A DNA stretch of 64,000 nt, taken from positions 158,249-222,248 of the forward strand of contig NZ_BMGS01000010.1 of NCBI RefSeq assembly GCF_014640315.1, given 5' to 3'. Of the stretch, positions 17,710-28,200 are shown in pieces. How positions within the stretch are numbered: the stretch's first letter is position 1; each line of letters starts with the position of its first letter. A program made the translations under genes and the position numbers. The notes under the pieces are model-generated. The model had not been told where the DNA came from, did no database searches, and saw only the letters and a list, made by a program, of their open reading frames with translations. The DNA comes from Hymenobacter glacieicola. Lineage in GTDB: Bacteria; Bacteroidota; Bacteroidia; Cytophagales; Hymenobacteraceae.

Positions 17710-17751
17710 GAGGAAGGTGGGGTAGGCTCCGGAGCCTGCCTCACCTTCCTC
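17710..17751. repeat. Hairpin with 21-bp arms, repeat or terminator
   Basis: GAGGAAGGTGGGGTAGGCTCC at 17710-17730 is followed at once by its reverse complement with two mismatches (17731-17751). 'GTCATTCCGAGTGAAATGAG' just before it is a typical arm of dispersed repeats. It may also terminate the small-protein pair. Confidence 0.65.
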
Positions 17752-17931
17752 GTTTCTGCTTGATGCCCAGTATAACGGCCCAAACCGCACGTGTCAGGCC
17801 CTACTCAACACCCCGGCTTAACCCCTAGTTGACCTGTTTCAAGCGTTACTAGCCCTTACGAGGCGGGCCGCTTCGGAAAGGGCACCTGGGGGTTGCCCTG
17901 TTGTTGGGGTTTGCGGTGTACTTTGCTGTTG

Positions 17932-19143
17932 ATGAGAAAAAAACTCTGCTGGTTGCTGGGCTGCCTGCTGCTACCCCTGGCCCACGGGCAGGCCCAAAAC
18001 CCCTTGCGCCGGCTGCTGCAATCTGATTCCGTGTTGGCGCCTGTGCTCCAGGAAGCGGCCGCCCACCGGGTCCAGATCTTGTACACCCAAATCCGCCGCG
18101 ACTCCCAAGGTCGGCCGCACTTTCGCAGCTACGGCTACCGGCTGCGCCCGCGGGAGTACTTCTATCCGGCCAGCACCATCAAGCTCCCGACTGCCGTACT
18201 GGCCCTGGAAAAACTGCACGCCCTCAGGTTGCAGGTGCCGGGTCTGAGCAGCGAATCGCCCCTGCGCATCGACTCGGCCGCCCGGGGGCAAACGCGGGTT
18301 GTGCGCGACGCCAGCAGCCCCACCGGGCGGGCCAGCGTAGCCCACTACGTGCGCAAGGTGCTGCTTGTAAGTGACAATGATGCTTTTAACCGGCTCTATG
18401 AATTTGTGGGGCCGGCTGGGCTGGTGGCCGGGCTGCGGCGCCACGGCCTGCGCCACACGCTGGTGCGCCACCGCCTTTCCGTCGGCGACCAGGACTCCAC
18501 GGCCCGGCAAACCAATCCGCTGGCTTTTTTCGCTGATACCAGCCTTACCCGCCCCCTGTACCTGCAACCCGCCGCTACCTATTCTGGGCCCTGGCCCCGG
18601 CAGGCGCGGCGGGGCTGGGGGGTAGGTCGGGCCCACCTGCAGGGTGCTGTGCGGGTAGAGGCGCCCCTCGATTTTCACCCCAAGAACACTACTTCCCTGC
18701 CCGACTTGCAGCGCACCCTGCGGGCCGTACTTTTCCCCGAAACGGAGCCCGCGCGGCGGCGCTTCCAGCTGGCCCCCGCCGACTACGCCCTGCTGCGCGA
18801 CTACCTGCACCGGCTGCCCCGCGAAAGTGACGCGCCCCGCTACCCGGCAACTGAGTACCCGGACAACTACGCCAAATTTCTGCTGGCGGGCGGACCCGCG
18901 GGCCCGCTCCCGCCCGGTGTGCAGATCTACAACAAAATAGGCCAGGCCTACGGCTTCCTGATTGATAACGCCTACATCACCGACCCGGCGCACGGGGTAG
19001 AGTTTCTGCTGAGCGCCGTGGTGTACGTAAACCAGGACGGGGTGCTCACCGACGACCAGTACGAGTACGATACGGTGGGCCTGCCCTTCCTACGGCGCCT
19101 GGGCCAGCGGGTATACCAGCACGAGGTGCAGCGCCGCAAATAA
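17932..19143 (+). CDS. Serine hydrolase of the class A beta-lactamase fold
   Basis: 404 residues from the ATG at 17932, with a signal peptide (LLGCLLLPLAHGQAQ). 'SxxK' is S81-T-I-K84 in 'YPASTIKLPTA', and 'SDN' is residues 147-149 in 'LLVSDNDAFNRL'. 'IYNKIGQAYG' near residue 330 sits where the KTG strand would be. It is longer than true class A enzymes (about 290), so a peptidoglycan-acting hydrolase is more likely than a resistance enzyme. TACTTTG at 17919-17925 is a possible -7 box six bases before the ATG. The next gene is a VanX-like dipeptidase, which also fits cell-wall metabolism. Confidence 0.82.
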   Translation: MRKKLCWLLGCLLLPLAHGQAQNPLRRLLQSDSVLAPVLQEAAAHRVQILYTQIRRDSQGRPHFRSYGYRLRPREYFYPASTIKLPTAVLALEKLHALRLQVPGLSSESPLRIDSAARGQTRVVRDASSPTGRASVAHYVRKVLLVSDNDAFNRLYEFVGPAGLVAGLRRHGLRHTLVRHRLSVGDQDSTARQTNPLAFFADTSLTRPLYLQPAATYSGPWPRQARRGWGVGRAHLQGAVRVEAPLDFHPKNTTSLPDLQRTLRAVLFPETEPARRRFQLAPADYALLRDYLHRLPRESDAPRYPATEYPDNYAKFLLAGGPAGPLPPGVQIYNKIGQAYGFLIDNAYITDPAHGVEFLLSAVVYVNQDGVLTDDQYEYDTVGLPFLRRLGQRVYQHEVQRRK

Positions 19144-19226
19144 GCCGAAAAGGTAACGGTAGCCCGTCGTTGAGCGTAAGAGCGTCCATTATTCCTGTCC
19201 AGGTACGGCTCCGGGCCCTTGTTATA

Positions 19227-19859
19227 ATGTCTGTTAATCCGTTTGGACTCGTTCTTATTAGCTGCCCCGATCAGTACCACCAGCAAGTAGCTTCGGATGC
19301 GGAGCAGCAGCTCGTGAATCTAGTGGATCTGATTCCGGATCTGGTGCTTGATATTCGCTACGCTACCCCCCGCAACTTGCTGGGCGAGGCGGTGTACCCC
19401 GCGGCCAAGGCGTATGTGCGGCGGCCCGTGGCCGAGGCCCTGCAGCGGGTGCAACTGGCCCTGGCGCGGCACGGCTTGGGTTTATGCGTGTACGATGCCT
19501 ACCGCCCCTACAGCGTGACGGTGCGCTTCTACGAGCACCTGCGCGACGAAAACTTCGCCGCTCCTCCCTGGCGCGGCTCCCGGCACAACCGCGGCTGCTC
19601 CGTGGATGTGGGTCTGGTGGAGCAAGCCACCGGCCGGCCCGTGCCGCTGCCCACCGATTTTGATGAGCTGACCCCAGCCTCGCACACGAACTTCAGCGAG
19701 TTGCCCAACTACGTCCTCATGAACCGCATCATTCTGCTGGCCGCCATGAAGGGCCAGGGGTTTATCAACTACGCCAAGGAGTGGTGGCACTTTGACTTCC
19801 ACCGCTGGGCCGAGTTCGACCTACTGGACTTACCTTTCGAGGCCCTGGACAGGCGGTGA
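19227..19859 (+). CDS. D-alanyl-D-alanine dipeptidase, VanX/DdpX-like (M15D)
   Basis: 210 residues from the ATG at 19227 (a TTG at 19170 would extend it by 19). Zinc ligands are H120 and D127 in 'SRHNRGCSVDV' and H188 in 'EWWHFDF', with the catalytic E185. R93 in 'DAYRPY' matches the conserved Arg. It should split D-Ala-D-Ala, recycling the dipeptide from cell-wall turnover. No vanH or vanA partner is nearby, so it is not a glycopeptide-resistance cluster. Confidence 0.88.
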   Translation: MSVNPFGLVLISCPDQYHQQVASDAEQQLVNLVDLIPDLVLDIRYATPRNLLGEAVYPAAKAYVRRPVAEALQRVQLALARHGLGLCVYDAYRPYSVTVRFYEHLRDENFAAPPWRGSRHNRGCSVDVGLVEQATGRPVPLPTDFDELTPASHTNFSELPNYVLMNRIILLAAMKGQGFINYAKEWWHFDFHRWAEFDLLDLPFEALDRR

Positions 19860-19955
19860 GTTAGCCATTCAGGGAGTCGGGGCCCGATTTGGTAGGTAGA
19901 GTTGGGTTAGGGCGTAGGGCTGAACTGACGAACAAAACGTACTGAACCCCCAAAT

Positions 19956-20070
19956 AAACCGCCCCTCATCCTGAGCTTGCAAAGGACCTTATCACGCCCC
20001 AAAAGTCGTTGCTACGATACTTGTGCAGACGTGGCAAGGTCCTTTGCAAGCTCAGGATGAGGGGCGGTTT
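19956..20070. repeat. Perfect inverted repeat with 35-bp arms
   Basis: Arms 19956-19990 and 20036-20070 are exact reverse complements around a 45-base spacer; the left arm contains CCTCATCCTGAGCTTGC and AAAGGACCTT. This matches an intergenic repeat type common in Hymenobacter. Degenerate copies ('GCTCATGCTGAG', 'GCATGCTGAGTCTG') continue to about 20270. The whole gap 19860-20381 holds no gene. Confidence 0.85.
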
Positions 20071-20381
20071 GACAATGGTCCGCCTTACGTGCCATCCTGA
20101 AGCTGTGAACAGTTGAATAAAAGTCGCTCATGCTGAGTGATTTGCGCTTCAAGCAGAGGTAAAGCAACTCCCTCGAATCATTGAGTTAGCGTAGCAATGT
20201 CAGGTAAATGAACTGCTTCGGCTCCGCTTCAGGCACAGCATGCTCGGCATGCTGAGTCTGTGTAGCGCATAAGCCCTGCCGGTTCACACGACCGAGCTAA
20301 CTCACTGAATGACCGAATCAGCACCGCACTAAATCATCAAATCACTGAATCACTAATTCACCGCCTCGTAACTTCGCGGGG

Positions 20382-22157
20382 ATGTTTCGATTACTTGCCG
20401 CCGGCCGTTTCCTGTTTGCCCTAGTTCTGAGTGTGTATTGCCTGGTAGCCAGCCAGCCGGCTGGTGCCGCCGATGGGCCGCCCAAGCGCGAGCTGCGTGG
20501 GGTCTGGATTGCCACGGTGGAGAATATTGACTGGCCCAGCTCCCGCAGCCTCACCCCGGAGCAGCAGCGCCGCGAGTACCGCCGCATGCTCGATGACCAC
20601 CAGCGCAGTGGCATCAATGCCTTGTTTGTGCAGGTGCGCCCCGCCTCCGATGCCTTTTATCAGAGCAGCCTGGAGCCCTGGAGCAAGTGGCTGACGGGCC
20701 AGCAGGGCAAGGCGCCCACGCCCTACTATGACCCCTTGCCCTTTCTGATTGAAGAGGCCCACAACCGGGGCATGGAATTTCACGCCTGGTTTAACCCCTA
20801 CCGCGCCACCATGGATACCGTGACGCGGCGGCTGGCGCCCACCCACCCCTACCGCCAGCACCCCGAGTGGTTTCTGCGCTACTCCGGCAAGCTGCTCTAC
20901 AACCCCGGCCTGCCCGAAGTGCGCCAGTATATCAGCGAGGTGATTCTGGACGTAGTGCGCCGCTACGACATCGACGGAGTGCACTTCGACGACTACTTCT
21001 ATCCTTACCCCGAGGCGGGGCAGGTAATTCACGATGAGGACGCTTTTGCCCGCTTCAACCCCGATAACCTCAAGCTAGCCGACTGGCGCCGCCAGAACGT
21101 AAACACCCTGATTCAGGAGTTGCACGGCACCATTCACCAGACCAAGCGCTGGGTCAAATTCGGCATTTCGCCCTTCGGAGTGTGGCGCAACCAAAGCACC
21201 GACCCCAACGGCTCGGCCACCAAAGCCTTCCAGGGCTACGATGGCCTGTATGCCGACGCGCTGGAGTGGCTGCGTCAGGGTTGGGTTGATTACGTGCTGC
21301 CCCAGCTCTACTGGAGCACCGGCTTCCGGGTGGCGCAGTACCCCGTGCTGGTGGAGTGGTGGGCCCGCAACGGCAACGGCCGCCACCTCTACATCGGGCA
21401 CGGGGCCTACCGCATGTCGGAAAGCACGAAGTCGGATACGGTGTGGCGCAACCCGCGCGAGCTGCCCCGGCAAGTGCGCCTGAACCGCACCTTCCCCACG
21501 GAGGTCAGCGGCAGCGTGTTCTTTAGCTCGAAGTCGCTCATGGCCAACGTGCTGCACACGACCGATTCGCTGCGCCAGCACGAGTTTCGCTACCCCGCTC
21601 TGGTGCCCACCATGCCCTGGCTCGATGCCGTGCCCCCACGCCCCGCCCAGAACCTGACCGTTACCACGGAGGCGGGCGCCAACACCCTGGCCTGGCAGCC
21701 CGGCCCCGTAGCCGCCGATGGCGACCAGGCCGCGTACTACGCCCTCTACCGCTTCGCCGACGACCAGACGCCTACCCCCGACGACCCCCGCAACCTGCTT
21801 ACCGTATTTCGGCCCCAGTCCGGCCGCAGGCTGGCTTTCACGGATACCACCGCCCGACCCGGGCGCGCCTACGCCTACTACCTCACCGCCTTCGACCGCC
21901 TGCACAATGAAAGCCGGCCAATCTCGGTGCGCACCACCGGCCGCGCCGCCGAGGTAGTAGTTGCCCAAACGGCCCCGCCGGAGTCCGTGCCCTCGCCTAA
22001 CACGACTCCTGCCCCAAGCCCCGCCCCGCCGGCTCGGCCTACGCCCCGCCCGCCAGTGTCGCGCCCAACTACCACGGTCAACACCCCAACCAAGGTCAAA
22101 GTCAAAACCAAGCCTAGGCGCCGCGGCCTGTTAGAACGCATATTCGGCCGGCGGTAA
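20382..22157 (+). CDS. Secreted GHL10-type glycoside hydrolase with FN3 domain
   Basis: 591 residues with a signal peptide (to about residue 29). Residues 35-400 match the GHL10/DUF187 (YngK-like) barrel: 'RELRGVWIATVENIDWPS' at the start, 'INALFVQVRPASDAFY', 'HAWFNPYRAT' and 'DGVHFDDYFYPYPE'. An FN3-like domain follows (about 422-520), then a Pro-rich linker and a short, very basic C-terminal tail (KVKVKTKPRRRGLLERIFGRR region). The substrate in this family is not well defined; peptidoglycan-related glycans have been proposed. TAACTTCG ends five bases before the ATG. Confidence 0.88.
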   Translation: MFRLLAAGRFLFALVLSVYCLVASQPAGAADGPPKRELRGVWIATVENIDWPSSRSLTPEQQRREYRRMLDDHQRSGINALFVQVRPASDAFYQSSLEPWSKWLTGQQGKAPTPYYDPLPFLIEEAHNRGMEFHAWFNPYRATMDTVTRRLAPTHPYRQHPEWFLRYSGKLLYNPGLPEVRQYISEVILDVVRRYDIDGVHFDDYFYPYPEAGQVIHDEDAFARFNPDNLKLADWRRQNVNTLIQELHGTIHQTKRWVKFGISPFGVWRNQSTDPNGSATKAFQGYDGLYADALEWLRQGWVDYVLPQLYWSTGFRVAQYPVLVEWWARNGNGRHLYIGHGAYRMSESTKSDTVWRNPRELPRQVRLNRTFPTEVSGSVFFSSKSLMANVLHTTDSLRQHEFRYPALVPTMPWLDAVPPRPAQNLTVTTEAGANTLAWQPGPVAADGDQAAYYALYRFADDQTPTPDDPRNLLTVFRPQSGRRLAFTDTTARPGRAYAYYLTAFDRLHNESRPISVRTTGRAAEVVVAQTAPPESVPSPNTTPAPSPAPPARPTPRPPVSRPTTTVNTPTKVKVKTKPRRRGLLERIFGRR

Positions 22158-22236
22158 GTAACGCCCCAATTACCGGCAAGCTGCTTGCGGGAGAAACCCA
22201 GCGGGTAAGATCCAGCGAGTAAAAAGCGGGTAAAGT

Positions 22237-22267
22237 AAAAGGGAGGCCCGCACAGGCCTCCCTTTTT
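22237..22267. terminator. Bidirectional terminator
   Basis: AAAGGGAGGCC pairs with GGCCTCCCTTT around a short loop, with A-run and T-run flanks, between the convergent GHL10 gene and the SusCD-associated lipoprotein gene. Confidence 0.85.
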
Positions 22268-22290
22268 GTTGGGTAAATACGCCGGAAGAT

Positions 22291-23556
22291 TTACAGCGTG
22301 CGGTACTCGAACTTCACGCGGCCCGTGGAGCCGGCGGAGCTGGGTTTCACGCCCGTAATGCGCAAGAGCATGACTTCGCCGGTGCCCCGCACGCGCACGG
22401 CGTACACGTCGTTGACGGCTACCGTGCCCAGGTCGGCGAGGTTGGCGGTGGCGTTCTGATAAAGCAGGTTGCCTACCGCGTTGGCGGTGGCCGTGGTATA
22501 GAAGCCCGTGGCTAGGGTAGCGGCGGGCACCTTGTAGTAGCGGGTGCCGTTAGCGGCGCTCAAGGACACCGAGCCTCCCGAAATACCACTGACCAGTAAG
22601 TCCTTGGCCGTAGCGGGGTTAGCCGCCGGCTCGTTGAGGGCAGTTCTCAGATTAAACGCCAACGAATCAGGGGTAGAGCTGGGGCCGAAGCTGACGCGGC
22701 CGGTTTTCAGGCTGGCAAACGCAGTAGGCTGCGCCACGGTAAGCGGAGCTGAAACGATGGTTGCAAACTGAGTTTGAGCAAAGGCAGTGAAATAGAAGTT
22801 AATAGCTGCGCCGGCCGTACCCTTTGGTACCACCACATCCACAGTGCGGTTGGTCGCTGCCCCGTTGGATGGAGCCGCTACCACGCCCAGCCGGAAGCTC
22901 TGACCCGCGGCGTTGCGGTAGCCATAGGCCAGGCTGTCCACGTTTTTAAAGAGGGTAGCCGTAGACGTGGCGGGCGGCGTAGGCAGCACCCCGATTCCGC
23001 CTTCGTTGATAACCAGAGCATAGCCAATAATGTCGCCTTCAGCCTGAGCCGTAGCGGCTAGCCCGTTGCGGTAGGTGGCAGGGGTAGTACCGAACCGCAG
23101 GGTAGGCGTAGCGCCCACGACGTAGGTAAAGCGCCGCATGCGCTTGCCGCCGTTGGCGAAGTTCATGGTTACATCTACGCGCACGGGCGTTTTGTTGGCC
23201 AGGGTTGTCGGCACTACATAAGGCACCACTTGGGTAAAGGTCTTGGTAGATTGGTTGAGCTGCCCGTTGGCCGGGTAGGTGCCTACCACCGCCGAGTCCT
23301 GCCGGTTGACCACCTGAAACACGGTAATGTCTTTCAGATTATCCGAGGGGTTGTAGGCTACGCTCAGCGGCACCGTTTCGCCGGGGGCGTATTTAGTAGC
23401 AAGGGTATTAATCGTCGTGAAGCCTGGCTCGGCCGCTACTTGGTAGTGGTCATCAAAAGGTTCCTTTTCGCAGCTGGCGGTTACTAGCCCTGCCAGGGCC
23501 AGGAAAGCGCCCGGCAGCAGGCGCCGCCAGGCGGTGAAAGCAGAAAATATCGTCAT
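22291..23556 (-). CDS. Lipoprotein of the SusC/SusD locus, function unknown
   Basis: 421 residues with lipobox 'LVTASC' (Cys29). The body is beta-rich with Thr/Asn/Ala-heavy strands and no recognised catalytic motif. It follows susD by 31 bp, where SusE/SusF-like surface glycan-binding lipoproteins usually sit, so a ligand-binding role at the cell surface is inferred from context only. The C-terminus 'GRVKFEYRTL' is followed by a strong terminator. Confidence 0.75.
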   Translation of the reverse strand: MTIFSAFTAWRRLLPGAFLALAGLVTASCEKEPFDDHYQVAAEPGFTTINTLATKYAPGETVPLSVAYNPSDNLKDITVFQVVNRQDSAVVGTYPANGQLNQSTKTFTQVVPYVVPTTLANKTPVRVDVTMNFANGGKRMRRFTYVVGATPTLRFGTTPATYRNGLAATAQAEGDIIGYALVINEGGIGVLPTPPATSTATLFKNVDSLAYGYRNAAGQSFRLGVVAAPSNGAATNRTVDVVVPKGTAGAAINFYFTAFAQTQFATIVSAPLTVAQPTAFASLKTGRVSFGPSSTPDSLAFNLRTALNEPAANPATAKDLLVSGISGGSVSLSAANGTRYYKVPAATLATGFYTTATANAVGNLLYQNATANLADLGTVAVNDVYAVRVRGTGEVMLLRITGVKPSSAGSTGRVKFEYRTL

Positions 23557-23587
23557 CAGAAAGAGAAGTACAGAGGAAGGAAAGGGA

Positions 23588-25153
23588 TTAGGGACGGTCC
23601 CACCACAGGGGCTTGCTCACGTAATCGTCGTTGGAAGTGGCCTGCACATCGGCAAACAGCTTGGCTACGGCCTGCGGATTGTAGAGTACCTCCGTGGCGC
23701 CGGGCAGCATGCGGCGGGGCCACCGGTCCTTGTAGTCGGCCTTACCGGCAAGGGTAGCGTTGGCGTTGTTGGGGTAGCGCAGGTTCACGTAAATCGTGGG
23801 GTCGAAATCAAGGCGGCGCAAATCCGACCACGACTCCGGGTTCAGGAACATGGCAATGTACTTCTGCTCCATGATGCGCTTTAAATCCAGCTGGGCCTCC
23901 GTTTGGGCCACGGCCGGGCTGGCCAGGTAGGCGTCAATCTGGGCCTGGGTGATGAGCGGGAAGGTCACGGCCGGGTTGCCGTTCGAGCCGCCTACCCCAA
24001 TCTTCTGCATGTGGGCCCGGATGCCCGCGCGGTACGCGTTAAGGGCCCGGCCTTTGTCGCCGGCCCGAAACGCGGCTTCGGCCTCAATGAACTTCAGCTC
24101 GTGGAAGGTCATCACCTCGAAATAGCCTAGGTCGCGGGCGTACCAGGAGCTATAGAAGTCGGTGAAGCCGTTCACGATGTTGGCCGTGCTGGCCTGGGCT
24201 ACGCCGGGGTCATTGCCGGTGCTGGTAGCCGTGGCCATAATGGGCAGGCGTGGATCGATGACGCCGGGGTAGGCCGCCCCGCCCACGTTGCCGTTCAGGT
24301 ACTTGATAATGTTGGTGGAGAAGGTAGCCGTAGCGTAGTTATTTCGCGTGGTCCCGAAAATGTTGGTCGTGCCCGTGAGCGGGGCCACAGCCTGGATAAA
24401 CTGAATCTGGGCGTCGTCGGCCGAGCCGGTCATGCTCTTGCTTACCAAGTCCAGAATCTGCTGAGGGTTGTAAGAGCTTTTCTTCACCAGGTGGTTAAGC
24501 TGGCGGGCCTTCAAGCCGTTGGCAAACTTAATCCACTTCTGCGTGTCGCCCCGGAACAGGATGTCGCCGGAGATGCTGGGCGAGGTCACATACAGGGGGC
24601 GGAAGTTTTCCGAGGCCGGCTTCTGCATCAGGGCAATACCCTCGTCGCAAAGCGTCAGAATGGTCTGGTAAATCCGCTCCTGGGGGTCGTACTGCGGGGT
24701 GTAGTTCTGGGCCCCTTTGAACGCCTCCGTGTAGGGAATGTCGCCGAGCATGTCGGTGGCATGGGCCAGGTCCATGGCCAGCATAATCTTACCCGCCCCA
24801 ATGTAGTAGGGCGAGCCTTCCTGCTCGGCTGCCGTCGTCATCGTCGGGATGGTACCGGCCGAGTAGAAGTAGGTGTAGTTGAAAGTGTTGGTGCTGTTGG
24901 CGTTGCTGAGCGTAAACTGGTCGGTGCTGCTAGCCGGCGTTTTGCGCACCGTGTACTGGGTAATGTAAGAGGTTGTCAGGGAGGTGAACATCTGCGTCTG
25001 GAAGCCCTGTGAAATAATGCTGGGCAGCAGGAAGTTCGGGGTCGACGTAATGGGGTTGTTGGGGTCGGTATTCACGTCCAGGAAACTTTCGCAGGAAGTG
25101 AGGCCCAGGCCTCCACCCAGCGCCAGGCCCAGCAAGAGAAGATATTTTTTCAT
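23588..25153 (-). CDS. SusD/RagB family nutrient-binding lipoprotein
   Basis: 521 residues with lipobox 'GLTSC' (Cys21) followed by 'ESFLDVNTDPNNP', the typical start of SusD-like proteins of the SusD-like_2 subgroup. Helical TPR-like segments follow ('YIGAGKIMLAMDLAHATDMLGDIPY'-type pattern, 'EAEAAFRAGDKGRALNAYRAGI'). It should form the lid on the SusC barrel and capture the ligand. It is 105 bp downstream of susC, in the same direction. No degradative enzyme sits next to it, so the substrate stays open. Confidence 0.93.
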   Translation of the reverse strand: MKKYLLLLGLALGGGLGLTSCESFLDVNTDPNNPITSTPNFLLPSIISQGFQTQMFTSLTTSYITQYTVRKTPASSTDQFTLSNANSTNTFNYTYFYSAGTIPTMTTAAEQEGSPYYIGAGKIMLAMDLAHATDMLGDIPYTEAFKGAQNYTPQYDPQERIYQTILTLCDEGIALMQKPASENFRPLYVTSPSISGDILFRGDTQKWIKFANGLKARQLNHLVKKSSYNPQQILDLVSKSMTGSADDAQIQFIQAVAPLTGTTNIFGTTRNNYATATFSTNIIKYLNGNVGGAAYPGVIDPRLPIMATATSTGNDPGVAQASTANIVNGFTDFYSSWYARDLGYFEVMTFHELKFIEAEAAFRAGDKGRALNAYRAGIRAHMQKIGVGGSNGNPAVTFPLITQAQIDAYLASPAVAQTEAQLDLKRIMEQKYIAMFLNPESWSDLRRLDFDPTIYVNLRYPNNANATLAGKADYKDRWPRRMLPGATEVLYNPQAVAKLFADVQATSNDDYVSKPLWWDRP

Positions 25154-25258
25154 TGAGTTGAGTTGTTGAGGTAGGGTAGCGTAGGATCGGAAACCAGCCC
25201 GGCCGTTCGATCAGCAGGCTGCTAAGCTCCGCTTTCCGGTACTAAGCGCCACGAGCCA

Positions 25259-28200
25259 CTAAAAATTCACGCGCACGCTCATGTCCACGCCGCGGGTGCC
25301 GGGAATGCTGCCGTAGTCGAAGCCCCCGGAGCCGCCGCCGCGCACACCTGCCCCGGCCGAAGCCGTTTCCGGATCAACGCCGCGGTACTTGGTGAAGAGC
25401 AGCAGGTTGCGGCCCGTCACGGACAGTTCCACGCCACGCACCGAGGTAGAGTTGGTAAACAGGGTGGTAGGCAGGCGGTACGTCAGCGTAGCATAACGTA
25501 GGCGCGTCCAGGAGCCATCCTCCACGAAGGGCGTGCCGATAACTCCCAGAATGGTCTGGTAATAGGTTTGGTTAAGCTCCACCTGCCGCGTATTTGGGGT
25601 GTACGTGGTGCTGCCATCAGCGGCTCTGCCGGCCACCACGCCATCAAACACGGCGGTTTTGTAGCGGTCCAGGGTCCGCTCGCTCAGGCCGGTGCGGGTG
25701 GCAAACCAGTCGTTACCATTTACGACCACGCCACCTTGGCGGAAGTCCCACAGGAAGGACAGCGAAAGGTCTTTGTAAGTGAGGGTGTTCGTGACCTGCA
25801 CGGTATAGTCAGGGGCCCGGTCGCCGGCATACACAAAGGTGCTGGTGTTTACCAGGGGGTAGCCTGTGGTAGGGCTGATGAGGATGCGGCCATCCGGGGC
25901 GCGCTGGTAGTCCAGGGCGCTAACCGAGGAGATGGGCTTGCCGGGGAAGGCGCCGCCGCGGGCTACGTCAATCACCCAGGAGTCCGACTGGTACACTTCG
26001 GTCAGGAAGCCGGGCAGCTTGTTGGCTTTGTTACGGTTGGCGTAGAAGTTGGCCACCACATCCCAGGTAAAGCCCTCCTTCTGAACGGGCGTGCCGCGCA
26101 GGGCTACTTCCAGGCCCTTGTTTTCCACGGTGCCGCCGTTGATGTACTGCAGAATAAAGCCCGTGGCTTGGCTCACGCGCGGGGCAATCAGCTGGTCGCG
26201 GGTAATTTGCTGGTAGATGTTGGCTTCCAGACCCAGGCGGTTCTGCAGAAATTGCAGGTCCAGGCCCACTTCGTAAGCGCGGGTGCGCTCAGGTATCAGC
26301 TCCCGGTTCGAGCCGTAGAAGCCGTTGCGGAAGCCGCCCCCGATGTAGGTGGCCTGGGCCAGGGGCGAGTCAACGCGGTAGGGGCCGGTATCTTTGCCCA
26401 CTTCCGAAATCGAGCCCCGAATTTTGCCGTAGTTCAGCCAGGGGTTCTGGTCGAGGCCCAGCAGCTTGGTGAACTGCCAGCCCGCCGAAACCGAGCCGTA
26501 GCCGAAGAGACGGCCGAAATTCTTGCCCTCCTCGAACCGGGGTAAGGTCGAGGACTGATCAATCCGCCCATTCATCTCCAGGTTTACCTGCTGAAACAGG
26601 TTGATGTTCAGGCGGGCAAAGTTGCCGATCAGCCGCCGCTCCGTGTTCGTGATAAGCGTGTTACGGTTGACGGTGTTGTTGATGGAAGGCACTACCGGGT
26701 TGGGGTTCTGGAAAATCAGACCCAGGTTGTCGGTGGCCTCGTTGCGGCTCATTTCCACGGTGTTGCCCAGCACCAAGAAGCCCCCAAGGTTCTCGGAGAA
26801 ATCGTGCTTGAGCGTGACCAGGAAGTTGGAGTTGAGCAGGCGGTTGAGGGTAGTGGTTTCGGCAATGCCGCCGTCCTGGTTGCCCGTCAGGGACGTGCCC
26901 ACGGCCCGCACCGAGCGGTCCTTCTGCACGTAGAAGTCGGTGCCAATGTTGTAGCTCACGCCCAGCCACTTCAGCAAGTCCAGGTTGGCCTGCACGTTGC
27001 CGATAAAGCGGTTGGTGCGGGTAGTCTGGGGGTTGCGGTAAATGGTGAAGTAGGGGTTGTCGGCGTCGGTGGCGGCGGTAGCGGAGCCCAGCAGGCGGCG
27101 GCGGGAGCCATCGGGGTTGAGGTACACCCGGGCGTCATCGTTGCGGGGCCAGTTCAGCAAGCTGACCAGATAGCCCCCGCTACCCCCGAACAGGCCAGGA
27201 CCCTGCACCGGGTTGCGCCCGCCGGCATTGAGGTACTGCGCCGAGCCCGTAATGGACAGCTTCTCCGTCATTTTAGACGTGCCAGCCAAACGCAGGGTGG
27301 TTTTGTCGTAGAGGCTGGTGGGGGCCACCCCGCTTACATCGGTGCGCGAGCCCGAAAACAGGAAGGTGCTGCGGTCTGTGCCGCCCGAAACAGTGAGGTA
27401 GTGCTGCCAGCTCTTGCCCTTCTGGAAAAAGTCGCCGAGGTTGTCGTACACCGTTTCGCCGGGCTGGAAAGCCGGGCCCCAGGAGCCGCGGGTGCCAGCG
27501 TCAAACAAGCCCAGGTTGCCCTGCTTGTAGCGGTCCTGGAGCTTGGGCAGGCGGCTTACCTCATCCACCGAAAACTGCGTGCGGTAGTTGATGGTAGCGC
27601 GGCCCGACGTGCCTTTCTTGGTGGTAATGATAACGGCCCCGTTGGCGGCGCGCAGCCCGTAGATGGCAGCGGCGGCCGGGCCCTTCAGCACCGTCATCGA
27701 GGCAATATCCTCGGGGTTTAGGTCGCCGGCGCGGTTCTGGTTGGCCTGGGAGCGGCCCAGCACCCCGTTGAAGCCTGAGCCCCCACCGGGCGCCGTGCTT
27801 TCCGTGAACGACGAGTTATCCATGATGATGCCGTCAATCACGAACAGGGGCTGGTTGTTGCCATCCAGGGAGTTGCCGCCCCGAATCACGATGGCTGCGC
27901 CCTCGCCCGGGGCCCCACCCGAAGACGTGATGCTGACCCCCGCTACTTTGCCCTGCAAGGCATTCACGATGTTGGTCTGGCGGGTTTCTACCAGTTCCGA
28001 GCCCTTTACCTGCGGCGCGCTGTAGTTCAGCTCGGCTCGCTCCTGCTTGATGCCGTAGGCCGTCACGACTACCTCGTTCAGGCTCTTGGAGTCCGGGGCC
28101 AGGGTAATATTGGCCGTGGTGCCGGCGCCTACCTTGTATTCTTGGCTGTTGTAGCCAATGAAGCTAAAGACCAGGGTGCTGCCGGTTGGCACGTTGGGCA

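Noticed and set aside
17932..19859. Antibiotic-resistance cassette (beta-lactamase plus vanX)
   Set aside because: The hydrolase is too long and VanX has no vanH/vanA partners; a cell-wall role fits better.
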